Program-made: the position numbers and the translations under genes
Notes under the pieces: generated by a model
Databases searched by the model: none
Told to the model about the DNA's origin: nothing
What the model saw: the letters and a program-made list of their open reading frames with translations, nothing else
NCBI RefSeq assembly: GCF_018736065.1
Contig: NZ_CP076128.1
Coordinates: 2,688,501 to 2,752,500, forward strand
Reading direction: 5' to 3'
Length of the DNA: 64,000 bases
Source of the DNA: Flammeovirga kamogawensis
GTDB taxonomy: Bacteria > Bacteroidota > Bacteroidia > Cytophagales > Flammeovirgaceae
Shown: positions 52,583 to 61,777 of the stretch, piece by piece
Layout: every line of letters starts with the position of its first letter
Numbering within the stretch: position 1 is the first letter of the stretch

Positions 52583-55321
52583 TTATTTTACATTAAACTT
52601 AAACTGAATTCTTCTATTTTCATATCTTCCTTCTCTCGTTGCGTTAGATGCAATAGGTTCCAACTCTCCTTTACTCTTAACTGTAATTCGGTTAGGGTTT
52701 TCTATATCTTTAAAGAAAAAAGCAATTGATTTTGCACGTTGTAAGCCTAGGTAATCATTATAAACTTCCGGACCAGTACTATCTGTATGTCCTGTAATCT
52801 GTAACGACTTACTAGGGTTTAGCTTTAAATAATCTTTGATTTCTACTAAGATTGCATTTTCTTTTGCATCAAATGTTTCTGAGCCAAAAGGAAATTGAAT
52901 AGTTAAATTTTCAATTCTTGCTTCAAAAGCCAAATCTTCATTATTAGATATAGGAGTCGGATTTCCTGCAACCATGGCTACTTCTTCATTATCATGAGTA
53001 GGATCATAATTTACATAGCCATCTTCAGCCACTTGATCTTGAATATATCTTAGATTAACAGTAACATTGCTACCTACTTTAACCTTTGTAGATAGTTGTT
53101 CTCTATTAATCCCATTATCTTCAAAGTATTTTAAAATTTCGTTTGCTCTATCTAAACCTTTCTGAGATCCATCATGTGTGACCACTAACTCTAAGTAAGC
53201 ACATTGTTTTAGTTCTGAAAGTAATGATGCTAAAATACTTTCATTATCATTTACAAAATCATAAGATGTTTTATCATATGATACAGCACTACAATCTGAT
53301 GCTCTAGATACTATTTTCCTATATCCTTTAGGACGAATAATATACTCCATTCTATTATTCTTCCAATGTGTAGAAGATGAAGAAGTATAAAGTGGAAATT
53401 TCGAGCCATACCCTATATTCTCACTTACGAGATTCTCTTTTGACATACCTAGTGTAGACAATGCTTCTAGAGTCTCCATTGTTTTAGTTTTTGATTCAAA
53501 CTCCTGAACCAATTTACTTTTAGAATCCTCAAAATCTGAATGTCCTACTATTTCAAAACTATAGTTTGGATAATTGTCAGTAAAATCTTTAAAAGATTGA
53601 AGTTCAGATCTAGAAGTTGACATATTAATCTCTGATTCATCAAAATAAATATTAAAAAGAGGTTCTGATTTATTAAGATCAAATCTTTGAAGATTATAAG
53701 TAATATCTAAAGTTACAGTTGGTTCTTTAAACGTATCAAAATCAATACGATCAGACTTAAACATGTAATCTTCTGCTGTTATTTCAATCCCATAATCTCC
53801 TGCACAACGATGCATCCATTCAATTTTACCATCTTGAGATAAGATGACTTCCTCTTTCTCAACCTCTTGAGTCTTAATATTGATAAGCTTTACATTTGCT
53901 TTTACTTTCCTGTTATCCGATGTTTTCACTTTAGCAGTTAAAAACAACACCTTACGCCTATTATGTTCATTATTTTTCACACAATAGATGTCATAACCTC
54001 CCATACCTTCTTCTCTTACAGAAGAAAAATAAGATTCTGAACCATCTGATGACATTACATAAAATAGATCATCACTAGCAGAATTTACTGGGTATTTTAA
54101 TTGTTCTAATTCTCCTAGAGTACCTGATTTCAAATCAATATCAACTCTAAAGATATCATAACCACCAATACTATTATGCCCTTGAGAACTAAAATATAGT
54201 GTTCTTCCATTCGGGTGAATATATGGTGACTCTTCATTTAAAGGTGTATTAATCTTATCTCCCATATTCTGAGGCATTGCCCAATCTCCATTAGGAAGCT
54301 TTCTAAGAATATATAAATCTTGCATTCCCTGAGCACCTTCACCTTCTCTATTACTAGTGAATATTATTACATTACCATCACTAGACATACTCATGTGCGT
54401 TTCCATTGCAGCAGAATTAATAGGTGCAGAAACAGGTTGAGGTTCCGTCCAAGTACCATTATTATTATGTACTTCATAGATGTCTCCAGGGTTATTAGTA
54501 CTCGCTCCTACACTTCTGTAAAGAAATAACTGTTTTCCATCTGAAGATAATGCTATTGCAGCATCATGCTCATCCGTATTAATCTCTTTAAATTCCTTAG
54601 GTGTACCCCAAAAACCATCTTCTCTTCTATCCATGTAAAATACATCTTGATAAGGTAATTGGTCATGAGGGTCTAATTCATGGTGACTTGAAATATCTTG
54701 GCGATGAGACGTAAAATACAAACGCTGACCATCAACAGTAATAATTGGTGTAATATCTGGAAGGTAAGTATTTGCTAAAGATAAGTTTAGCAGTAATTTA
54801 TCATCAACTTCTGCCATAAAATTATTACCTCTTTTACATTGATCAATAAATCTGTCAAGTTCAGCAATACTATAATTTACATAACCAGGTAGCTTCTTCT
54901 TTTCTTTAAGCTGATCTTCTGATAAACTTGTAAAAAGATCTTTTTCTTTCTTATAAAATTCTTCAGCTTTCTTAAACTCGTGTAATAACTGATAGTTTTT
55001 ACCTAGCCAATAATTAATTTGTCTAAAGTTATTATCCTTTTGGTATGTTAACTCAAAGTGTGATAATGCATCTACTCTGTTTTTAGTAGGAGAATTAAAC
55101 ACTGAAATACCTAAATAATACTGACATAAAAGATCAGTTGGAGCTATTTTAACAGCTTCCATCATTTCTTCTTCTACAAAATGATATTCCTCTAATTTTA
55201 AATATGTTTCTGCTTCTTTTAATTGTTTTTTTACTTTACCTGAAGTCTGTTTTTCTTGAGCACTTACGTTGTAACATAGTAGTAGTAAAAAAATCAAGTT
55301 AATGATTGGGTAGCTTTTCAT
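52583..55321 (-). CDS. PD40/OmpA-family envelope protein with several OmpA-like domains (912 residues)
   Basis: Signal peptide (1-21). TPR-like helices (about 25-150), PD40/WD40-like propeller repeats (about 180-440, LYFTSHRQD, LFLYRS, IIFTSNREG, LYFSSQGHNSIGGYDIF), a carboxypeptidase-regulatory-like domain (about 450-540), then OmpA-C-like units. The last (about 825-910, ITGHTDSTGPEVYNDYLGLQRAKSIA...ENRRIQF) has the canonical peptidoglycan-binding Asp/Arg. An earlier unit (about 575-665) and a partial one (about 710-760) are degenerate. TPR-propeller-CRD-OmpA is the order seen in PorE of the T9SS. Second of two tandem paralogues, 39 bp behind the first. Anchors or braces an outer-membrane complex to the cell wall. 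Confidence 0.88.
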   Translation of the reverse strand: MKSYPIINLIFLLLLCYNVSAQEKQTSGKVKKQLKEAETYLKLEEYHFVEEEMMEAVKIAPTDLLCQYYLGISVFNSPTKNRVDALSHFELTYQKDNNFRQINYWLGKNYQLLHEFKKAEEFYKKEKDLFTSLSEDQLKEKKKLPGYVNYSIAELDRFIDQCKRGNNFMAEVDDKLLLNLSLANTYLPDITPIITVDGQRLYFTSHRQDISSHHELDPHDQLPYQDVFYMDRREDGFWGTPKEFKEINTDEHDAAIALSSDGKQLFLYRSVGASTNNPGDIYEVHNNNGTWTEPQPVSAPINSAAMETHMSMSSDGNVIIFTSNREGEGAQGMQDLYILRKLPNGDWAMPQNMGDKINTPLNEESPYIHPNGRTLYFSSQGHNSIGGYDIFRVDIDLKSGTLGELEQLKYPVNSASDDLFYVMSSDGSESYFSSVREEGMGGYDIYCVKNNEHNRRKVLFLTAKVKTSDNRKVKANVKLINIKTQEVEKEEVILSQDGKIEWMHRCAGDYGIEITAEDYMFKSDRIDFDTFKEPTVTLDITYNLQRFDLNKSEPLFNIYFDESEINMSTSRSELQSFKDFTDNYPNYSFEIVGHSDFEDSKSKLVQEFESKTKTMETLEALSTLGMSKENLVSENIGYGSKFPLYTSSSSTHWKNNRMEYIIRPKGYRKIVSRASDCSAVSYDKTSYDFVNDNESILASLLSELKQCAYLELVVTHDGSQKGLDRANEILKYFEDNGINREQLSTKVKVGSNVTVNLRYIQDQVAEDGYVNYDPTHDNEEVAMVAGNPTPISNNEDLAFEARIENLTIQFPFGSETFDAKENAILVEIKDYLKLNPSKSLQITGHTDSTGPEVYNDYLGLQRAKSIAFFFKDIENPNRITVKSKGELEPIASNATREGRYENRRIQFKFNVK

Positions 55322-55360
55322 GTTGAGTGAGAGAGTTTCGTAGTTTGATTAATATTTAAT

Positions 55361-57736
55361 TTATTGTTCATTTAAAAATTCTAACGGGGTGAATGAAATT
55401 CTACGATTTTTCATTCTTCCCTCTTCTGTATTATTATCAGCAATAGGAGAATCAAAACCATATGATTTATATTTCAACCTATTTTTTTCAATTCCCAAAA
55501 TTACTAATTGTTGAACAATTATTCTTGCACGTTTCTCACCTAAAATATAGTTAAAAGAAGATGTTCCCGTATTATCGGTATGTCCGCCTACTTCAATTAC
55601 TAAATTTGGGTACTTATCCATCACATTTACTACCTGATCTATTACATAAAAACTTTCAGGTGTGATCGAATTACTAGAAACCGCAAATGTAATTATTCCT
55701 TTTATATCCATTACTTCACCTAACTCAGGAACAATTACAGGGAGTGGAACTTCTTCTACAACTTCTTCAAAAACTACTAATTCTTCAGGAGTTCTAACAA
55801 CATATTCAATACGTTCATTTTTCATTCTTCCTGTCTTCGTCTCATTAGAAGCTACCGGATGTTGCCATCCATATCCTTTAGCTGAAATTTTATCAATTGA
55901 TATTCCTAGCTGAGTTAGTGATTTTACAATTGCTTCTGCTCGTGCTTGTGTCACATTTAGGTTCACAACAGAATCTTTTTCTGCACCTCTAGCAGAGTGC
56001 ACACTAATATCTACAATAAACTCATCTAACTGATTCACATAATTAGCTAATGCTTTCAATTCATAAGACGATTTATTTTCTAAATCACTATATGAGCTAA
56101 AGAATATGTTCTTTAATTCTTCTCTTTTCTGATCAGCTGTTTTTTGAAGTTTAATATTTTCAACTAATTCAATATAGTCTGTTTGATCTTCTATGTTGAT
56201 ATTTTTAGAATGAAATAAATAACCATTATGAGAAACTCTAAAGCCATAATCATGATTAGGTTCTAAATACATTAAATATTTTCCACCTTTTGCAACTTCA
56301 TGATGTACAACCTCACCTGTTTCATTATTAATAACCTCTACAGTTGCTTCAATTAAATTATCTGATTCATCATCTCTTATTTCTCCATTTAAGGCAATAA
56401 CATTAATAGTTTGAGATGGAATAATAGCCATATAAATATCTTGTCCACCTTCACTATCATCTCTAATAGAAGAAAAGAAACCTCTTTCTCCATCAGCTGA
56501 AATTGAATAAAATATATCATCATCAGCAGTATTTATAGGGTAGCCAATATTTTTTGCTTTACTCCATTCCTTTTTATATTCATCCCATTCAGAATAAAAA
56601 ATATCATAGCCTCCCATTCCTTTATGCCCTTTAGAACTGAAATAAAGAACTTTTCCATTTGGGTGAACAAAAGGACTTTCTTCAGGAAATTTCGTGTTAA
56701 TATTTTCACCTAGGTTAGTAGGTTCTCCCCAAGCTCCAAATTCATCTTTATGAGCTACATAAATATCAGTTTCCCCAAATGCATCTTTACCAGAACGATT
56801 ACTTGTAAAATACAATGATTTACCATCTGCAGTTAACGTGGCATGAGTTTCCCAGTTATCAGAATTAATCCCTTTAGGTAATGCAGATGGTTTAGACCAA
56901 TTTACACCATTCCATTCACTCATGTAAATGTTTCCTGCTAATAATTTACTACTTGCTTTATTGTCACTTTTATATAAAAATAAAGTATTACCGCTTGGTG
57001 ATAATCCTACTGCAGCATCATGGCCTGAGGTATTAATTGTTTTTCCGATAGGTTCTGCCTTTTCCCAATTTCCATTATCATCTCTTCTAGATATATATAT
57101 ATCTTCATAATACATTCCAGAAACAGGGTCAATTTCTCCTCCGTGACTATCAGATCTTCTTGATGTAAAGACTAATGTTCTTTCATCTGCAGATAATACA
57201 GGAGCAATTTCAGGGTACTCCGTATTAATATTAGGTCCTAAATTAATGATTAACATTTCTAACGAGTCATTCATTAATTCAATACTTGTTTCACATTGAG
57301 ATTTTAAAAATGTAATATCTTCAATCTCATCATCATCTAAATATTGATTATACGTTAGAAAACTCTCATAAATTTCTTTTGCTTCAGAAAATTTATGATT
57401 GTATTGCAAAGCTTTGGCTAAATAATATTGAATATCAGGGTACTCTTCTTTATCAACTACTTTTTGTAAATATTTAAGTGATTTACTTTTATTTAGATTA
57501 GAAGAAAACAAGTAAGAAATACCTACTAAATAGTTCCATTCTTGATCTGAATTACCTTCTTCTTCAACTTTTAATAATAATTCTACAGCATTATGATATT
57601 CTTCAAAATCCATATACTCTTCAGCATACTTAATATGTTTCTTAAATGTTGAAGAATGTTTTACTTTTTGTGCTGAAGCTGCTAATGAAAATAATAAAAT
57701 AAAAAGTAAGAGTACTTGAGTTTGAAAGTATCTCAT
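55361..57736 (-). CDS. PD40/OmpA-family envelope protein (791 residues)
   Basis: Signal peptide (1-22, LAASAQ), TPR-like helices (about 25-145), PD40 repeats (about 175-430, LVFTSRRSDSHGGEIDP, LFLYKSD, LYFTSNRSGKDAFGETDIY, LYFSSKGHKGMGGYDIFY), a carboxypeptidase-regulatory-like domain (about 445-540) and two OmpA-C-like domains (about 575-655 and 690-785). The second has GGHTDNTGTSSFNYILGEKRARII and NRRISF with the normal Asp and Arg. First of two tandem paralogues; opposite to menG-porT over 197 bp. The architecture resembles T9SS PorE, but these tandem forms may have other partners. Confidence 0.88.
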   Translation of the reverse strand: MRYFQTQVLLLFILLFSLAASAQKVKHSSTFKKHIKYAEEYMDFEEYHNAVELLLKVEEEGNSDQEWNYLVGISYLFSSNLNKSKSLKYLQKVVDKEEYPDIQYYLAKALQYNHKFSEAKEIYESFLTYNQYLDDDEIEDITFLKSQCETSIELMNDSLEMLIINLGPNINTEYPEIAPVLSADERTLVFTSRRSDSHGGEIDPVSGMYYEDIYISRRDDNGNWEKAEPIGKTINTSGHDAAVGLSPSGNTLFLYKSDNKASSKLLAGNIYMSEWNGVNWSKPSALPKGINSDNWETHATLTADGKSLYFTSNRSGKDAFGETDIYVAHKDEFGAWGEPTNLGENINTKFPEESPFVHPNGKVLYFSSKGHKGMGGYDIFYSEWDEYKKEWSKAKNIGYPINTADDDIFYSISADGERGFFSSIRDDSEGGQDIYMAIIPSQTINVIALNGEIRDDESDNLIEATVEVINNETGEVVHHEVAKGGKYLMYLEPNHDYGFRVSHNGYLFHSKNINIEDQTDYIELVENIKLQKTADQKREELKNIFFSSYSDLENKSSYELKALANYVNQLDEFIVDISVHSARGAEKDSVVNLNVTQARAEAIVKSLTQLGISIDKISAKGYGWQHPVASNETKTGRMKNERIEYVVRTPEELVVFEEVVEEVPLPVIVPELGEVMDIKGIITFAVSSNSITPESFYVIDQVVNVMDKYPNLVIEVGGHTDNTGTSSFNYILGEKRARIIVQQLVILGIEKNRLKYKSYGFDSPIADNNTEEGRMKNRRISFTPLEFLNEQ

Positions 57737-57814
57737 AAAAGTTTAGTTCGTTTGTTAAACAGTAATAGAATATGTAAACAAAATCATACATTTCAAGGTT
57801 TTATGCAATATGCA

Positions 57815-57844
57815 TTGTTCATAGAAATGAAAAGTGTAATTTTG
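57815..57844 (+). promoter_or_regulatory. Bacteroidota-type promoter of menG-porT
   Basis: TTG (57815-57817), 19 nt, TAATTTTG (57837-57844), both exact. Start near 57851, leader of about 83 nt. Confidence 0.75.
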
Positions 57845-57933
57845 CGTACTAAGCATTACAATAGGAATAATGCGGTACAATATAAGTGATATCTGTTACA
57901 CTAACGTATTGACGGAGAAAAAATTGCAAAAAA

Positions 57934-58659
57934 ATGGCGGTATTACCATATAAAGATAGAAACGAAGGAAAAAAAGAACAAGTAGCAAATATGTTCGATA
58001 ATATTTCCTCAAATTATGATTTATTGAATAGAGTCTTAAGTGGAGGTATTGATATCTACTGGAGAAAAATTGCTATTAATAAATTAAAAAAATCTCAACC
58101 TAAAACTATTTTAGATGTTGCTACCGGAACAGGAGACCTTGCACTTCAAGCTTGGGCAACATTAAAACCTGAGAAAATTACTGGTGCAGATATTTCTGCT
58201 GGTATGGTAGAAGTTGGAAGAGAGAAGGTTGCTAAGAAAGGTTTATCTAAATTTATTGATCTACAAATTGGAGATTCTGAAAATTTACCTTTTGAAGATA
58301 ATTCTTTTGATGCTGTAACTGTAGCGTTTGGCGTAAGAAATTTTGAAAATTTAGAAAAGGGTCTAACTGATATCAAAAGAGTATTAAAACCTAATGGCAC
58401 ACTAGTTGTACTTGAGTTCTCACAACCTCAATCTTTTCCATTCAAACAATTGTATAGATTTTATTCTATGAATATCTTACCAATGATTGGAAAAATTGTT
58501 TCTAAAGATAACTCAGCTTACACTTACTTACCAGAATCTGTTGAAGCCTTTCCTTATGGTAAAGCATTTACAGATATCTTAAATAAGCTAGGCTATAAAT
58601 CTGTAACATGTACATCACTCACATTTGGAATAAGTTCAGTATATACGGGACAAAAATAA
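57934..58659 (+). CDS. menG: Demethylmenaquinone methyltransferase (UbiE/MenG)
   Basis: 241 residues. SAM-dependent methylation in the last step of menaquinone synthesis. [13 protein letters not shown] (about 63-75) is the SAM loop, and [22 protein letters not shown] and [13 protein letters not shown] are UbiE signatures. It is followed by porT with an overlap of 52 nt, a pairing often seen in Bacteroidota. Confidence 0.95.
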   Translation: MAVLPYKDRNEGKKEQVANMFDNISSNYDLLNRVLSGGIDIYWRKIAINKLKKSQPKTILDVATGTGDLALQAWATLKPEKITGADISAGMVEVGREKVAKKGLSKFIDLQIGDSENLPFEDNSFDAVTVAFGVRNFENLEKGLTDIKRVLKPNGTLVVLEFSQPQSFPFKQLYRFYSMNILPMIGKIVSKDNSAYTYLPESVEAFPYGKAFTDILNKLGYKSVTCTSLTFGISSVYTGQK

Positions 58660-59411
58660 TTATTACATGTTTTTTCTTATTGTTGAGCATTGGATTTATG
58701 TCTAAATCTCACGCTCAACAAAAAGGAAAGACAAGTACTATATATAACTTATCAAACTTCGATAAGAAAAAACTTCATTATGGTTTTCAAATTGGTTTAG
58801 TCTCTACGCCAACTGGTGTTAAGATGAACGAGAAAGCAATAAATTATGATAACTCTGGTCAACCTCAAGATTTATTAACTGTAAATCCTGAAAATACAAT
58901 GAGTTTTTTATTGGGTTTCTTGTTAAATGTCAACTTATCAAAAGATAATCATTGGGCTTTACGTTTTTCTCCGAATGTAACTTTTTATGCTCGTAATTTT
59001 ACTTCAGAAATAACTTTTAAAGATGATGGCAGTGAAATTGATGTAAGAGATCTTGATCAATTACAATCTAATACTACATTGGACTTTCCTATTTTATTAA
59101 AATATCAATCTGATAGAAGAAAAAATCACAGATTATATTTATTAGGTGGTTTTACTCCTTCTTATACTGTTGCAATAAAACAGGATTCCCCTACTGAAGA
59201 GTTTTACATCAACATGAAAAAATTCAACATGTCTTTTACATGGGGGTTTGGCATGCACATTTATAATAAAATGTTTTGTCTTTCTCCAGAAATTCGTATT
59301 TCACACGGGTTGTTAAATGTTGCAGACAATTCTCAAGAATCTATATTCATGCCTTATGTTGATGCTATTAGACAACATAAAATATCCTTTATCATCAATT
59401 TCGAAGGTTAA
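58608..59411 (+). CDS. porT: PorT outer-membrane protein of the type IX secretion system
   Basis: 267 residues. Signal sequence (about 17-37, [22 protein letters not shown]) followed by an eight-strand-like beta-barrel: [69 protein letters not shown], and a final [11 protein letters not shown]. PorT is needed for T9SS function. The only start that keeps the signal peptide is the ATG at 58608, inside the 3' end of menG (52-nt overlap), implying translational coupling. It fits the T9SS sorting domain of the 4040 protein. Confidence 0.88.
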   Translation: MYITHIWNKFSIYGTKIIITCFFLLLSIGFMSKSHAQQKGKTSTIYNLSNFDKKKLHYGFQIGLVSTPTGVKMNEKAINYDNSGQPQDLLTVNPENTMSFLLGFLLNVNLSKDNHWALRFSPNVTFYARNFTSEITFKDDGSEIDVRDLDQLQSNTTLDFPILLKYQSDRRKNHRLYLLGGFTPSYTVAIKQDSPTEEFYINMKKFNMSFTWGFGMHIYNKMFCLSPEIRISHGLLNVADNSQESIFMPYVDAIRQHKISFIINFEG

Positions 59412-59440
59412 TTGATAATAAAGGATACATTTATAAATTT

Positions 59441-59477
59441 AACACCTACTTTTTAATTTAGTTAATCAGTAGGTGTT
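59441..59477. terminator. Possible weak terminator between convergent porT and lipoprotein genes
   Basis: AACACCTACT (59441-59450) pairs perfectly with AGTAGGTGTT (59468-59477) with a 17-nt loop; the right arm covers the last codons of the minus-strand gene. No good T run on either side, so efficiency is uncertain. Confidence 0.4.
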
Positions 59478-60088
59478 GCTGTTTCTTCTTGTTCCTCATC
59501 TTTTCCTTTTGGTGTTCCCACTTCAATTCCGGCAGTAATTATCTCATTACTTTCATTTAATGCTCTATCTGCAATATTAATCGTGAATTTTATTGAATCT
59601 CCTTTATTTAATGGTGATTGAAGTACACCATCATAATACAATACAATTCCATACCTTAATTCCCCCTCCAATGGTCTATCTCTACCAGAGTCATTTAACT
59701 TAGGATATCTACCATTAAAATCTTGTTCTGCTTCAAAAACTACAGGTCTATACACTCCATCGTCTTCCTTTCTTAAAATAGAAACAAAATAATTATTGTG
59801 ATATTTATTTGCTACTGTATCTTCTGGCAACTTATCTTCTTCATAAGGTGCATACGGACCATTTACATCATCTTCTGACAAACCTAAATCACCATCACCA
59901 TCCCTAAAAGTTAATGCTATATATACACTATCATTAAGCTCTGTAGGCGTATAATTCTCAATCCATGCAAATTCTATCTCAGGCTCTAAAGGAAATTCAG
60001 GTTCACCGAAGCATGATGCTAACATCATAAGCATTAACAAATAGCTTGGTTGCTTTATATATTGTGTTATATATCTTCGTGAAATCAT
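59462..60088 (-). CDS. Secreted lipoprotein with Asp-rich domain, unknown
   Basis: 208 residues. Lipobox MLASC (Cys26) predicts a lipoprotein. The mature part contains IALTFRDGDGDLGLSEDD (about 57-74), an Asp-rich loop that could bind Ca2+, and beta-strand-like stretches to about 190; the tail is acidic and Thr-rich. The RDGDGDLG pattern recurs in uncharacterised Bacteroidota lipoproteins. It lies next to porT but on the opposite strand; no functional link is shown. Confidence 0.7.
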   Translation of the reverse strand: MISRRYITQYIKQPSYLLMLMMLASCFGEPEFPLEPEIEFAWIENYTPTELNDSVYIALTFRDGDGDLGLSEDDVNGPYAPYEEDKLPEDTVANKYHNNYFVSILRKEDDGVYRPVVFEAEQDFNGRYPKLNDSGRDRPLEGELRYGIVLYYDGVLQSPLNKGDSIKFTINIADRALNESNEIITAGIEVGTPKGKDEEQEETATPTD

Positions 60089-60229
60089 ATTAATTATAAA
60101 TTGATTATTTAAATTTAGTGGTCGAAAATAAGAACAGATAATTTACTATTTTACTTAATAATTAGTACCATAGTCTTTTAGTTTCTGACTATTATGAAAA
60201 TCATTTCCTTTAATTCTTAAAAACAATAG

Positions 60230-61219
60230 ATGGAATTCATTGATCAATTCAAGAAAAAAATATTTTCTATTAAGACAGATTCAGAGTTTGAAAAAGCTAC
60301 TCTTGAAGCTTTTAATTACCAAGCAATAAACAATCCTATATATAGTCAGTATATTTCATATCTTGGAGTTTCGCCTAATAAGATACATAAGATTACTGAT
60401 ATTCCATTTATGCCTATTGAATTTTTTAAGACCCAAAAGGTACTTTGTAATAATTCTAGGGTTGAAAGGACTTTTCAGAGCAGTGGAACAACAGGAAGTA
60501 TTCGTAGTAAACATTATGTTTCTGATTTAAACCATTACAAAAATATTACTTCTACATTTTTTCAAGAGGTTTATGGTTCTTTAAAAGATGTACATATTTT
60601 AGCTCTTTTACCTAGCTATTTAGAACGAAAAGACGCTTCTTTAGTCTGTATGGTAAGTGATTTTATGGAACAGTCTGCAAATCAATCAGACTTTTACTTA
60701 AATGACTTAGAAAGGTTGGCCCATAAATTGCGAGAAATACAAAAGAATGGTGAAAAAGCTATTCTATTGGGAGTTACATTTGCTTTACTTGATTTTGCTG
60801 AGAAATTTCCTTCAGACTTTTCTAAAATAATTATTATGGAAACTGGAGGAATGAAAGGTAAAAGAAAAGAATTAACAAGAAGTGAAGTACATCAGCAACT
60901 TAAAAATGCCTTTAATTCTGATAATATTCATTCTGAATATGGAATGACAGAACTTTTATCACAAGGTTATTCTTTAGGTGATGAACAATTTGTTACTCCT
61001 CCTTGGATGAGAGTTTATTTCAGAGAGATAAATGATCCTTTTTCACTTTCTAACTCCATTAGAGGTGGAATAAATATAATTGACCTTGGTAATATCGAGT
61101 CTTGTTGTTTTATAGAAACAAAAGATATTGGCGCTCCTGGAAAAGATTCTAATCATTTCTATGTTTTAGGTCGCTTTGATAATACTGATATTAGAGGTTG
61201 TAATTTGATGGTACAATAA
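60230..61219 (+). CDS. LuxE/acyl-protein synthetase-like enzyme
   Basis: 329 residues. FQSSGTTGSIRSKHYVSD (about 82-99) is the adenylate/phosphate loop of the ANL/PaaK superfamily, GMKGKRKELTRSEV (about 207-220) and SEYGMTELLSQGYSL (about 239-253) match LuxE-type proteins (YGMTE is the adenylate-binding motif). LuxE activates a fatty acid and forms an acyl-enzyme thioester. No luxC reductase is adjacent, so it probably activates a carboxylic acid for another pathway. A tiny lipoprotein gene follows after 10 bp. Confidence 0.85.
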   Translation: MEFIDQFKKKIFSIKTDSEFEKATLEAFNYQAINNPIYSQYISYLGVSPNKIHKITDIPFMPIEFFKTQKVLCNNSRVERTFQSSGTTGSIRSKHYVSDLNHYKNITSTFFQEVYGSLKDVHILALLPSYLERKDASLVCMVSDFMEQSANQSDFYLNDLERLAHKLREIQKNGEKAILLGVTFALLDFAEKFPSDFSKIIIMETGGMKGKRKELTRSEVHQQLKNAFNSDNIHSEYGMTELLSQGYSLGDEQFVTPPWMRVYFREINDPFSLSNSIRGGINIIDLGNIESCCFIETKDIGAPGKDSNHFYVLGRFDNTDIRGCNLMVQ

Positions 61220-61229
61220 AAATTTAATA

Positions 61230-61364
61230 ATGAAACGTTTTTTAATCCTTTGTTCTGGAATTTTACTTTTAGGTCTATCTTCTTGTAGAACATATAAAAC
61301 GTGTCCTACCTATGCTAGTAATGATATTCAAAAGGCTAGTATCCTTTCAGAAACTAATCAATAG
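61230..61364 (+). CDS. 44-residue lipoprotein
   Basis: Begins MKRFLILCSGILLLGLSSC with lipobox LSSC (Cys19), then a 25-residue mature part with TCPTYAS. Starts 10 bp after the LuxE-like gene and lies just before a terminator. Short lipoproteins with a CPxYA motif recur in Bacteroidota; function unknown. Confidence comes from the signal peptide and the tight spacing. Confidence 0.65.
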   Translation: MKRFLILCSGILLLGLSSCRTYKTCPTYASNDIQKASILSETNQ

Positions 61365-61394
61365 AGAATAAATTATCTCTATTCCAGATAAATA

Positions 61395-61430
61395 AAAAGC
61401 CATAAGATATTTAATTATCCTATGGCTTTT
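61395..61430 (+). terminator. Terminator of the LuxE-like operon
   Basis: AAAAGCCATA pairs perfectly with TATGGCTTTT (from 61421); an inner GATA/TATC pairing extends the stem. T-rich tail. Confidence 0.88.
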
Positions 61431-61483
61431 TAGTTTGTTATAAAATTCTTCTGACTACTACTATTCCATAAAAAGTATAGCCA

Positions 61484-61522
61484 CAAAAAAAGGTTAGTCA
61501 ACATCATGTGTTAACTAACCTT
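61484..61522 (-). terminator. Terminator of the rRNA operon
   Basis: Minus strand: AAGGTTAGTTAACA pairs with TGTTGACTAACCTT (14 pairs, one G-U, five-base loop), then a T run. It comes directly after 5S rRNA. Confidence 0.9.
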
Positions 61523-61535
61523 CTATATATAATGA

Positions 61536-61648
61536 ATGTGGCGTCGACCTACTCTCCCGGGGGTTAACCCAGTACCATCAGCACTGTGGGGCTTAACTGC
61601 TCTGTTCGGAATGGAAAGAGGTGAACACCCACGTCATTGACACCATCA
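61536..61648 (-). rRNA. rrf: 5S ribosomal RNA
   Basis: Minus strand reads TGGTGTC ... ACCTCTTTCCATTCCGAAC ... GTTAAGCCCCACAGTGCTGA ... GGGAGAGTAGGTCGACGCCA. The terminal stem TGGTGTC/GACGCCA closes the molecule, and the internal CCATTCCGAACAGAG and GTTAAGC are universal 5S elements. Ends are placed from the terminal stem, within a few bases. Confidence 0.93.
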
Positions 61649-61740
61649 ATTTCTTAATGTCTTTGATTATCGAATCTAATCACTAATACAAAATAACTAA
61701 TAACAATCAGTTATTTGACAGTGAAAAGGAAAAACTTTGC

Positions 61741-61764
61741 TAGCACTCTATTACTAGAGTGCTA
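61741..61764 (-). other. Perfect hairpin in the 23S-5S spacer
   Basis: TAGCACTCTA and TAGAGTGCTA pair perfectly over ten pairs around TTAC, close to the 23S 3' end. Probably part of pre-rRNA processing. It has no T run, so it is not a terminator. Confidence 0.6.
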
Positions 61765-61777
61765 ACCGTAAAAGAAA

